Assembly: GCA_007130025.1 (NCBI GenBank)
Contig: SLTF01000397.1
Coordinates: 1-15,654 of the forward strand
DNA: 15,654 nt
Reading direction: 5' to 3'
From: Spirochaetales bacterium
GTDB taxonomy: Bacteria > Spirochaetota > Spirochaetia > DSM-27196 > PWMO01
Part shown: in pieces, positions 6,885 through 13,485 of the stretch
Layout of the letters: every line of letters begins with the position of its first letter
How positions within the stretch are numbered: position 1 is the first letter of the stretch
Program-made: the position numbers and the translations under genes
The notes under the pieces: generated by a model
Seen by the model: only the letters and a program-made list of their open reading frames with translations
The model's database searches: none
What the model was told of the DNA's origin: nothing

Positions 6885-7898
6885 TTATTCGGTGTTGCTC
6901 CGGCCGGCGCGGTTTTTGCGACCGAGTACCTCGGGGTTTACCACGTACTGCGGACGATGCCCGGTGAGTACGCGAGTCAATTCTTCCATACCGAGCTCCT
7001 GGTTTGCCAGAAAGCTCTCTTCTGAGTACCACGCCATGTGCGGGGTTATCAGGGCCCGTGGCTCCGAGAAAAGCGGATGGTCGGCCGCCGGCGGTTCCAC
7101 CTCCAGCACGTCCAGCGCGGCTCCGGCGATCCGGCCGTCCTGGAGCGCGGCGAGCAGGTCGGCTTCCCGGATGATGGCACCACGGGCGGTGTTGACCAGA
7201 TACGCGTGTGGGCGCATTTTCGCGATGGTTGCCGCGTTGATCATGTGGCGGGTCTCGCCGGTCAACGGAGCGTGAATGCTCAGGTAGTCGGAGGCCTCCA
7301 GCAGATCCTCCAGATCAACCATGCGCTCGACCCCCAGCATGGCGAAGATGTCGTCATCAACGTAGGGATCGTATGCGGCGAGCTGAACATCGAGGGCTTC
7401 GGCTTTGCGCGCGAAGGCGCGACCGATGCGCCCCAGACCGATGATGCCGAGCACCCGGCCGCGGAAGGAATGAATGGGTTTCGCGTAGCCGATGCCCCAG
7501 TTTGCGCCGAGGGTCTCGGGCAGCACCTGATGGAGTTTTCGCGTCACGGCGTGCAGAAGGGTGATCGCGTGGGTGGCCACCTCGTCGATGCAGTAGGTGG
7601 GGCAGTTACTCACCGGAATCCCAAGATCGGTGGCCGCCGGCACCTCGACGCAGTCGTACCCAACCGAGAGGGTCATGATCAACTCGGGCCGGGTCATCGC
7701 GGAGAGCGTGGCGCGATCGATGCGCCGGTCAATGACGACAATTGCCGCCGCACCCGCCGCCAGTTCCCGTAATCCTGCGTCGTCAGCCCCATCGGCAAAC
7801 ACCGCCTCGGTGCCGACCTCGTGCAGCCGGGTGACAAAAAAGTCGCGGTTGGGGAACTTTCGAAAGAGCCGGTCTCCGGCAAACACTACCCGCTTCAT
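6885..7898 (-). CDS. D-isomer-specific 2-hydroxyacid dehydrogenase, NAD-dependent
   Basis: This 337-residue cytoplasmic oxidoreductase interconverts a D-2-hydroxy acid and a 2-oxo acid. It shows the NAD-binding GLGRIG (154-159), the conserved CIDEVATHAITLLHAV helix (103-118) that resembles the CtBP-like and phosphoglycerate dehydrogenase branch, and a full catalytic triad: Arg239 in NTARG, Glu268 in LEVEPP, His287 in ITPHMAW. As the first gene of the run that continues with tctC, tctA and tctB, it probably acts on the imported acid or a product of it. That link is inference from position. The ATG at 7898 is preferred over 7904 because AAGGTGG sits six bases before it, whereas it abuts the upstream ATG. 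Exact substrate is not readable. Confidence 0.9.
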   Translation of the reverse strand: MKRVVFAGDRLFRKFPNRDFFVTRLHEVGTEAVFADGADDAGLRELAAGAAAIVVIDRRIDRATLSAMTRPELIMTLSVGYDCVEVPAATDLGIPVSNCPTYCIDEVATHAITLLHAVTRKLHQVLPETLGANWGIGYAKPIHSFRGRVLGIIGLGRIGRAFARKAEALDVQLAAYDPYVDDDIFAMLGVERMVDLEDLLEASDYLSIHAPLTGETRHMINAATIAKMRPHAYLVNTARGAIIREADLLAALQDGRIAGAALDVLEVEPPAADHPLFSEPRALITPHMAWYSEESFLANQELGMEELTRVLTGHRPQYVVNPEVLGRKNRAGRSNTE

Positions 7899-7939
7899 GA
7901 TCATCCACCTTAGATCGTCTCGTCATGGATCAGCAATCG

Positions 7940-7949
7940 TGGTAGAATA
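7940..7949. promoter_or_regulatory. Probable bidirectional -10 element between the dehydrogenase and the 255-residue gene
   Basis: On the plus strand TGG-TAGAAT (7940-7948) is an extended -10. On the minus strand TATTCT (7949-7944) uses almost the same bases. Plus-strand transcription would start near 7955, giving a leader of about 27 bases with a Shine-Dalgarno site. Minus-strand transcription would start near 7937, giving a leader of about 39 bases with one. The -35 boxes are weak on both sides. Confidence 0.45.
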
Positions 7950-7981
7950 GCAAGAGATCGAATCTTGAGAAAGGGGTGCGT

Positions 7982-8749
7982 ATGGAGACTCACTACTACC
8001 TGTCAGTTTTTCCGCTGGAAGCTCTGATTGCGTCGCAGCTTGATCCGGTTCAGTTTGGGCAGTACATGTCCACGGGAAAAAAGAACGGTTCTTACGAGCG
8101 CATCATGTTTTTTGAAGTCGACGGAGAATTCGGTACCTACTTTGACTGGAAGTACGCGAAGGAACGGTGCGTTCGCCACGAAGACGGCGCCCCGAAGCAC
8201 TCGGTCTGGCTTTCGGTCTATCGGGCCCTCGAGCACGTCGATCTGACCAAGCTGAAGTCGCTCTACCTCACCACGGCGGACGGCCGCAGCCTGCACATGA
8301 AACCGTCGCAGACGCCTCCCGCCTCCAATCAGCGCGGATACTACGTCTACCAAGAGATCTGTCCCATCACCCCGCTGGTGGTCAGCACCTTGAGCCCAAC
8401 CGAGTTCGGCAGCTACATGACCGATCCGGCCAACAAGGTCAACGTTCCCGCGGTGGTCTTTGCCGACCTGCGCACGGTGGAGCTGGAGCAGTTGTCAGAC
8501 GACGCCCCGACCGGACCCGTATACGACAAGAACCTGGAGCACCTCAAAGAGTGTGTCATGGCGGTGAAAAAGCAACCGCTCAAGCCAAACAAGAATGTCG
8601 AACGGTCGATGCTGTCGTTCTCGTACAACATCATCGATACCGGCGTGTTTGTCGGCAACCGATCGGGGTTTGTTTCGTTTCCCATGCCCAACCGCGACCA
8701 GATCCGACAGCACCACTACGACTGGGGCCGCTCAGCGATGGTCCTGTAG
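7982..8749 (+). CDS. Unknown protein with an internal duplication, upstream of hflX
   Basis: I do not recognise this 255-residue soluble protein. It contains two related segments. Residues 6-47 read YLSVFPLEALIASQLDPVQF, then GQYM, and end MFFEVD. Residues 121-164 read YVYQEICPITPLVVSTLSPT, then EFGSYM, and end VVFADLR. The shared pattern is P-(L/I)-x2-L-x-x-S-x-L-x-P-x2-F-G-x-Y-M, followed about 15 residues later by a hydrophobic strand ending in a charged residue. No signal peptide or membrane helix is visible, and no catalytic motif stands out. The ATG at 7982 is chosen because AAGGGG lies 5-6 bases upstream; a GTG at 7976 overlaps that site. The stop is 6 bases before the hflX start, and its TAG overlaps the hflX Shine-Dalgarno site, so the two are very likely co-translated. 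Confidence 0.82.
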   Translation: METHYYLSVFPLEALIASQLDPVQFGQYMSTGKKNGSYERIMFFEVDGEFGTYFDWKYAKERCVRHEDGAPKHSVWLSVYRALEHVDLTKLKSLYLTTADGRSLHMKPSQTPPASNQRGYYVYQEICPITPLVVSTLSPTEFGSYMTDPANKVNVPAVVFADLRTVELEQLSDDAPTGPVYDKNLEHLKECVMAVKKQPLKPNKNVERSMLSFSYNIIDTGVFVGNRSGFVSFPMPNRDQIRQHHYDWGRSAMVL

Positions 8750-8755
8750 GACATC

Positions 8756-10024
8756 TTGGGTACCGAACGCGCACTGCTCGTTGGCATCGAGCACCTCGCT
8801 ACCGCGACCGACTCTTCCGGCCTCCTGCTGGAGGAGTTGGGTCGTCTGGTCTCCTCGGTGGACCTCCGGGTGGTCGGTTCGGTGGCGGTTCGCCTGCGGG
8901 AACGGTGCCCGCGCTACCTGGTGGGCGCGGGAAAAGCCGAGGAGATCGCAGCCGCGGCCGAACACCACGAGGTGGACGTCATCGTCTTTGACGATGAGCT
9001 CTCCCCGTCACAGCAGCGCAACTGGGAGCGATTCACCAAGCGCACCGTGATCGACCGCCACCAGGTCATTCTGGATATCTTCCGCCGACGCGCAACGTCA
9101 AAAGAGGCGACACTGCAAGTCGAGCTTGCCCATCTGCAGTACCATCTGCCGCGCCTCACCCGCGCGTGGACCCACCTTTCGCGTCAGCAGGGCGGCGCCC
9201 GCGGAACGCGCGGTGAAGGCGAGAAGCAGCTCGAGCGCGACCGGCGCGCCGTACTGCGCCGGATGCATCGCGTTCGTCAGGATCTGGCGGCCCTCGCCGA
9301 GCGGCGTGAAACGCTCAGCCGGCGCCGCCGCGACGTCCCCGTGCCCTCGGCGGCGGTTGTTGGGTATACCAACGCGGGCAAGTCCTCGCTCCTGCGCGCC
9401 CTCACCGGGGCCGATGTTCTGGTTGCCAACAAGCTGTTTGCCACCCTCGACCCCACAACCCGGCGGCTCGCGCTGCGGGGCGGGATGGAGGTTGTGCTGA
9501 CCGATACGGTTGGCTTTGTGCGGAAACTTCCCCACGACCTGGTGAACGCATTTCACTCGACCCTGGAAGAAGCAATCGAGGCCGACGTGCTGATCCACGT
9601 GCTCGACGCAAGCGACCCTGAGCTGCTGCACCACTATCGCACTACGGTTTCGGTCCTGCGCGAGATCGGCGCCGCGGAGATTCCCGTGATTCTGGCCTTC
9701 AACAAGATGGATCGCGTCTCCGATCGGGAGTCGCTGAGGTTTGTGCACGAACGGCTGGCCGGAACCGAGGTGGCAGACACCGTCGAAGTCTCCTCCGTTG
9801 TCGAGGGCGGGGCTGACCCGCTGCTGGAGGCGCTGGAACGGTTTCTTTCCGCCGGTATGAGTCCGGCGCGCGTACGGCTTCCCGCCGATCGCCACGACCT
9901 TGCGGCCCTGATCCACCGCACCGGCAGCGTGGTGGCACAGGAATACGACGACACCGGCTTGACCATTACCGCCCGCCTTCCTGACCGTACCCGCGCGGTA
10001 CTCGCTCCGTTTCTGGTTGGCTGA
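8756..10024 (+). CDS. hflX: Ribosome-associated GTPase HflX
   Basis: This 422-residue cytoplasmic GTPase has an N-terminal HflX domain (about 5-115, containing YLVGAGKAEEI and VIVFDDELSPSQQRNWE) and a basic helical linker with the glycine-rich GARGTRGEGEKQLERDRR (147-164). The G domain then shows GYTNAGKSS (203-211), FATLDPTTR (228-236), DTVGF (250-254), NKMD (316-319) and SS (346-347), with a short C-terminal domain. HflX binds the 50S subunit and splits stalled 70S ribosomes, notably under heat stress. The start is TTG; AGGA at a five-base spacing overlaps the upstream stop codon. The linker has GEGEKQLE where many bacteria have GPGETQLE. No terminator is visible in the 28 bp that separate it from the convergent gene. 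Confidence 0.95.
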   Translation: MGTERALLVGIEHLATATDSSGLLLEELGRLVSSVDLRVVGSVAVRLRERCPRYLVGAGKAEEIAAAAEHHEVDVIVFDDELSPSQQRNWERFTKRTVIDRHQVILDIFRRRATSKEATLQVELAHLQYHLPRLTRAWTHLSRQQGGARGTRGEGEKQLERDRRAVLRRMHRVRQDLAALAERRETLSRRRRDVPVPSAAVVGYTNAGKSSLLRALTGADVLVANKLFATLDPTTRRLALRGGMEVVLTDTVGFVRKLPHDLVNAFHSTLEEAIEADVLIHVLDASDPELLHHYRTTVSVLREIGAAEIPVILAFNKMDRVSDRESLRFVHERLAGTEVADTVEVSSVVEGGADPLLEALERFLSAGMSPARVRLPADRHDLAALIHRTGSVVAQEYDDTGLTITARLPDRTRAVLAPFLVG

Positions 10025-10052
10025 AGTCCGCACAGCCCTGCTGCCGGTCTCC

Positions 10053-11186
10053 CTACAGCTCGCGTCGGTACATCCGGTGGACCTTGTACACCTCCGCCCC
10101 GAGGGTTTCCAGATCGCTCACCATCAGACCGGTGGACTCGGCAACCTGAGTGAGGTCCGCGTGGATCGGATCGCGCAGCCGCGCCGTCTTCTCCAACTCG
10201 GCGTAGAGCAGCGCGTTTCCGCCGAGCCGCTGGTACTCGGGGAGGATGCCCGCGCCGTTGATGATGACATACGGCGTGCGGCGAAACTCCCGCATCAGGT
10301 CAAGGACGGACCACGGGGTGATTCGACCGCGGGAACGCTGCAGCGCTGCGGAGAGATCGGGAAAGCCCAGCAGAAAGCCAACGTAGCGATCGTCGTAGGT
10401 GAGTACCTTGATCAGCCGGGGGTCGGCAATCGAGACCAGGTCCTTGATCAGCCGACGAAGCTCGCCGTCTGAAAGAGGGTAGTCCTCAGGGTGATCGCCC
10501 AGGGTCGTATTGTAGAGAGCGGCGACGTGGGGAGCGAGCGCCCGCATCTGCCGTCGCGAGCGAAACCGCACCACCCCAAAACGCCCCCGCTTCAATACCA
10601 GATTCGCCACCGACCGGACCCGCTCGGGCAATTCAAACCGCGTCGGATCGATCTTCCAGGAGAGCAGATCCACGTGCTTCTGAAACCCAAGCCGCTCCAT
10701 ATGGTTGGGATACCAGGGGTGGTTGTATGGCATCATCGTCATTGCTGCCCGCCGGTCAAACCCGCGGATGAGCACTCCGCTGCCGGTTGCGCCACCAAAG
10801 AGCAGAGGGCCGGAGAGGTGGGTGAGCCCCCGCCCGCGCGCCCAGGAAAAGGCGGCCTCAAAGAGGGCGTCGCTGACGGCCGGATCGTCAGGGTAGTCGG
10901 CAAAGTAGAAGTGTGCGGTGCGAATATTGTGCTGTTGAATGTAGCGGGGATTCTCCACCACGCAGACGCGGCCTTCGGTTCGCCCACCCCGCCGGGCCAG
11001 GAAGAATGCCCCGTGCGCGTACGCAAAGAAGGGATGCCGGCGGCGCAGAATCACCCGCATGTCGGCGTGGAACCACGGCACCCAGAATGGGCAGTCCTGG
11101 TACAACTGGTGTGGGTAGTTGATGAAGGCGCGCTCGAGGCTCCGGACTCCCGGCGTCACTTCCTGGATCGACACGTCGACTGACAT
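10053..11186 (-). CDS. GNAT-like N-acetyltransferase, large YghO-like family
   Basis: This 377-residue protein matches, from memory, a conserved family annotated as hypothetical or N-acetyltransferase (resembling E. coli YghO). The N-terminus has the pattern FINYPHQLYQDCPFWVPWFHADMR and HPFFAYAHGAFFLARRGG. The middle contains GLTHLSGPLLFGGATGSGVL followed by MMPYNHPWYPNHMERLGF (about 177-194), which is characteristic. The C-terminus has a GNAT-like motif A, NGAGILPEYQRLGGNALLYAELEK, and ends ESTGLMVSDLETLGAEVYKVHRMYRR. Substrate and cofactor use are unknown. The ATG at 11186 is chosen because the family N-terminus begins there and TATACT lies seven bases upstream; the frame runs back to 11324, across the promoter region of ogt. 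It is divergent from ogt. Confidence 0.85.
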   Translation of the reverse strand: MSVDVSIQEVTPGVRSLERAFINYPHQLYQDCPFWVPWFHADMRVILRRRHPFFAYAHGAFFLARRGGRTEGRVCVVENPRYIQQHNIRTAHFYFADYPDDPAVSDALFEAAFSWARGRGLTHLSGPLLFGGATGSGVLIRGFDRRAAMTMMPYNHPWYPNHMERLGFQKHVDLLSWKIDPTRFELPERVRSVANLVLKRGRFGVVRFRSRRQMRALAPHVAALYNTTLGDHPEDYPLSDGELRRLIKDLVSIADPRLIKVLTYDDRYVGFLLGFPDLSAALQRSRGRITPWSVLDLMREFRRTPYVIINGAGILPEYQRLGGNALLYAELEKTARLRDPIHADLTQVAESTGLMVSDLETLGAEVYKVHRMYRREL

Positions 11187-11193
11187 GGCACTC

Positions 11194-11199
11194 AGTATA
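11194..11199 (-). promoter_or_regulatory. -10 box of the 377-residue GNAT-like gene, leaderless type
   Basis: TATACT on the minus strand ends 7 bases before the ATG at 11186. There is no Shine-Dalgarno sequence. The best -35 candidate, TTCCCG at 11224-11219 with a 19-bp spacer, is poor. Confidence 0.5.
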
Positions 11200-11267
11200 T
11201 ACCGGATTTCCCGGTCGTCGGGAACGGACAATTCTCGCACCACGCGCTTCTCTTTCCGATTGTGAAG

Positions 11268-11276
11268 TGGTATTCT
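11268..11276 (+). promoter_or_regulatory. Extended -10 box of ogt
   Basis: TGG-TATTCT (11268-11276) is an extended -10 element. Transcription should start near 11283, giving a leader of about 12 bases that contains GAGGGGA, a good Shine-Dalgarno site, five bases before the ATG. No convincing -35 box is present, which is common with extended -10 promoters. Confidence 0.45.
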
Positions 11277-11294
11277 CACGCTTGAGGGGAACAA

Positions 11295-11840
11295 ATGGTG
11301 AACAAGGTGCATGTGTATACACATGTCTACGCGTCACCCATCGGCGACCTTCGCCTTGCAGTGGATCGAAGCGGTCGAGTGTTGAGCATCAGTCTGGGCG
11401 ATTGGCCGGCCTGGGGACCAAATATCGATATCGAGGAAAACAAGTACGCCTGCGGCGAGCTTGAGTTTCAGCTTGATGAGTACTTCCGGGGAGCGCGGCA
11501 GAGTTTTACGGTTGACCTGCGGTTGGAGGGAACGCCGTTCCAGCGTACCGTATGGAACCGGCTGCTGAAGATCGATTACGGGACCACCATCACGTACGGC
11601 GAGATCGCCCGCAAAATCGGTAAACGGGAAGCGGCACGGGCGGTGGGAAACGCGGTAGCCACCAACCCGATTCCGGTGCTGGTTCCCTGCCACCGCGTGG
11701 TGCCGGCATCGGGAAAGCTCGGAAACTACGCACTGCGGAGTATCGCCGACGGAAGCGGAGCCCACACCAAGCGATGCCTCCTGGAACTCGAGGGAGCAAT
11801 CGCTCAGCGGACGCTTACTTTTTCGCGTAGATCTGCATGA
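11295..11840 (+). CDS. ogt: Methylated-DNA--[protein]-cysteine S-methyltransferase
   Basis: This 181-residue suicide repair protein moves the alkyl group from O6-alkylguanine in DNA to its own cysteine. The active site is PCHRVV (131-136) with Cys132. FQRTVWNRLLKIDYGTTITYGEIA (82-105) and RAVGNAVATNP (115-125, the DNA-binding helix with its arginine finger) are typical. A short Ogt/MGMT N-terminal domain precedes them. After GKLGNY (140-145) the loop before the final KRCLLELEG helix is about seven residues longer than the common GGYxxGxxxK form, and the usual GGY is GNY. GAGGGG gives a strong Shine-Dalgarno site for the ATG at 11295. Its last 26 bases overlap the convergent DUF5312-like gene. 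A 16-bp palindrome lies within codons 6-11. Confidence 0.92.
   Translation: MVNKVHVYTHVYASPIGDLRLAVDRSGRVLSISLGDWPAWGPNIDIEENKYACGELEFQLDEYFRGARQSFTVDLRLEGTPFQRTVWNRLLKIDYGTTITYGEIARKIGKREAARAVGNAVATNPIPVLVPCHRVVPASGKLGNYALRSIADGSGAHTKRCLLELEGAIAQRTLTFSRRSA
11310..11325. repeat. 16-bp perfect palindrome at the start of ogt
   Basis: CATGTGTATACACATG is its own reverse complement. It sits inside a 20-base stretch (11307-11326) in which purines and pyrimidines strictly alternate. It lies about 25-40 bases after the predicted ogt transcription start and could be an operator or a transcript hairpin. No regulator is identified. Confidence 0.6.
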
Positions 11841-13392
11841 GCTGGATGAAATAGTAGATCTGTTTGTACATGTCGATCATCCGCTGCTTGATGGGCGCCT
11901 CGGACATCGGTTCGAGCTGCTTCCAGTTCAGGATGACTTCGTGCTCATCGCGATCGTAGTCGTCGATGACGGTCTTCAGATGCTTGGCCATGACGATCAG
12001 GTTCTGGGCCGACTCGTTGACCATCTTTTTGGCCTCTTCGTTGACCTCCTGCAGCAACTGCCGCAGCTGATTGGCGCTGGCTTTGTCGCGCTCAACAATC
12101 CGGCCTACCGCCTTCTTGAGCTTGGCGCCAAGCTCGCCCTCTTCAGCGAGTGAGTCGTCAAACCGCACCAGTTGCTCCGAGATGGTAAGCACCTGGTGAA
12201 ACGCTTCCGACATCTGTTGGGACATGATGTTGGTTGACCACTGCCCGCGAACCAGCAGAATATCGCGCACCAGCTCCCGCACGTCCTTCTTGAAATAATC
12301 GAGCAGGAACGCTTTGAGATAGTTGATTGACTCCGTATGGATGAAGCCGGCGAGCATCCGCTTGGAGTAGACGAGGTTCGCCTTCTCGGTGTAGTGCTTC
12401 GCCCGAACTACCGGCTGGGTGCCGAAGACCGCGTGGGCCATCTGATCGATCTTGCGCTTACGTCGCTCGTTGCCGATCTTCTGCAGGGTCGCCTCGGTTG
12501 TGGTCTTGAGCCGGTTCAGGTAGGGTTCCACGATGCGTTCACGCGTGACACGGATCGTGGGCTTGTAGAAGGGATCATCGTCGATGTGCTGAATGATCGA
12601 CACCAGGACGTTGGACTTCCGCAGCTCGTCGATTGTCGCGACAAGCTTCTTCCACGCCGGCCGCGATACCATGTCCACGCCGCGATAGAGGTTGAGCACG
12701 TGAAAGACCGGTTCCCACTCGCCGTCGGCGTCGATCGCGTAGGCAATCTCGATGAAGTCCTTGAGGTCCTCGCCCACGTAGTCTCCGTTGATGGTCTCAA
12801 ACTTGGGCTTGGCGGTGTAGTTTCCTTCCTGCAGCGTCGCGTCAAACTTCTTGAGCACAAAATAGTAATCAAACCGGACCAGGTTAATGAAGCTTCGGAG
12901 ACGGTCATGGGTTCCATTGATGGTTCGAACGGTGGCCGTATCGAAGGTGGAGAAGAACTGCACCATGGCGTCTTTCAGACGCGAGGACACCTCTTTGGGA
13001 TCGAGCTTGTCCGTCAGTTCGCGGATTGCCTCTTCCGAGAACTGTTCCTTCAGTTTCACCTGCTCGTCGCTGAAGAACCCCTCGACCGCGATATCGCGCA
13101 AACCGGAAGACTCGTCCGCATGCTGAAGAAGGGTCTGCGCCGGCCCCACCACCTTGTAGATGTCGAAGAAGAGTTTTCCCAGGGCGGGTAGCGCCTGCTG
13201 GCCTTTGGGGCGGTAGTACTTCTGCCGGGATTTTGCGAGCGATTTCCCCAGGAGCTTGAGCAGCCGCCGCTTCTCGCGCTCGGGGTCTTCTCCACCCATG
13301 AAGATGGAAAGGAGTTTATCGAGGACTCCGGGGAGTTGCCGCTTGGAAGCGGTGGAGTCCGCGGCCCCGGAAGAGCCCTCTTGTCCCGCCAT
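11815..13392 (-). CDS. Large helical protein, probable spirochaete DUF5312 family
   Basis: This 525-residue protein has no signal peptide, no transmembrane helix and no known catalytic motif. It is highly charged and predicted mostly helical, with Lys- and Glu-rich coiled-coil-like stretches (for example around 435-490, ERDKASANQLRQLLQEVNEE) and a hydrophobic, tyrosine-rich end (MYKQIYYFIQLMQIYAKK). It resembles a family I recall as DUF5312, restricted to spirochaetes and of unknown function; I could not verify this. The N-terminal PGVLDKLLSIFMGGEDPEREKRR may be an amphipathic anchoring helix. The ATG at 13392 lacks a Shine-Dalgarno site but lies six bases after a -10 box. It is divergent from the aminotransferase gene. 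Confidence 0.8.
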   Translation of the reverse strand: MAGQEGSSGAADSTASKRQLPGVLDKLLSIFMGGEDPEREKRRLLKLLGKSLAKSRQKYYRPKGQQALPALGKLFFDIYKVVGPAQTLLQHADESSGLRDIAVEGFFSDEQVKLKEQFSEEAIRELTDKLDPKEVSSRLKDAMVQFFSTFDTATVRTINGTHDRLRSFINLVRFDYYFVLKKFDATLQEGNYTAKPKFETINGDYVGEDLKDFIEIAYAIDADGEWEPVFHVLNLYRGVDMVSRPAWKKLVATIDELRKSNVLVSIIQHIDDDPFYKPTIRVTRERIVEPYLNRLKTTTEATLQKIGNERRKRKIDQMAHAVFGTQPVVRAKHYTEKANLVYSKRMLAGFIHTESINYLKAFLLDYFKKDVRELVRDILLVRGQWSTNIMSQQMSEAFHQVLTISEQLVRFDDSLAEEGELGAKLKKAVGRIVERDKASANQLRQLLQEVNEEAKKMVNESAQNLIVMAKHLKTVIDDYDRDEHEVILNWKQLEPMSEAPIKQRMIDMYKQIYYFIQLMQIYAKK

Positions 13393-13398
13393 GGCAAT

Positions 13399-13428
13399 AC
13401 CTTACCGGGAAAGTCGACCCGCTGTCAA
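13399..13428 (-). promoter_or_regulatory. Promoter of the DUF5312-like gene, leaderless type
   Basis: Read on the minus strand: a perfect TTGACA (13428-13423), 18 bp, TAAGGT (13404-13399), then 6 bp to the ATG. The expected transcription start coincides with the start codon. Confidence 0.6.
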
Positions 13429-13449
13429 CGAAGCCGGAAACACAGACTC

Positions 13450-13479
13450 TTGCCGAGGGAAAACCATTGCGGGTATGAT
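13450..13479 (+). promoter_or_regulatory. Promoter of the aminotransferase gene, leaderless type
   Basis: TTGCCG (13450-13455), 18 bp, TATGAT (13474-13479), then 6 bp to the ATG at 13486. No Shine-Dalgarno sequence is present. Confidence 0.6.
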
Positions 13480-13485
13480 GCCGGC

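Noticed and set aside
5539..7275. Long open frame of 578 codons on the plus strand opposite tctA and tctC
   Set aside because: It lies antisense to well-recognised genes, has a low-complexity, His/Arg/Gly-rich composition and shows no motif. It is a shadow caused by high GC at third codon positions.
8167..8991. Open frame of 274 codons on the plus strand across the 255-residue gene and hflX
   Set aside because: Arg/Pro/Gly-rich composition and overlap with two better-supported genes in another frame.
9098..10033. Open frame of 311 codons on the minus strand opposite hflX
   Set aside because: Antisense to the conserved G motifs of HflX, without recognisable domains or a Shine-Dalgarno site.
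11187..11324. N-terminal extension of the GNAT-like protein up to 11324
   Set aside because: The extension overlaps the ogt start and its own -10 box and does not resemble the family N-terminus.
12337..13191. Open frame of 284 codons on the plus strand opposite the DUF5312-like gene
   Set aside because: It mirrors the codons of the real gene, which has a strong promoter and a coherent composition; this frame has neither.
13336..13485. N-terminal extension of the aminotransferase from 13336
   Set aside because: The extra residues are Arg-rich, unlike the family, and cover the promoters of both divergent genes.
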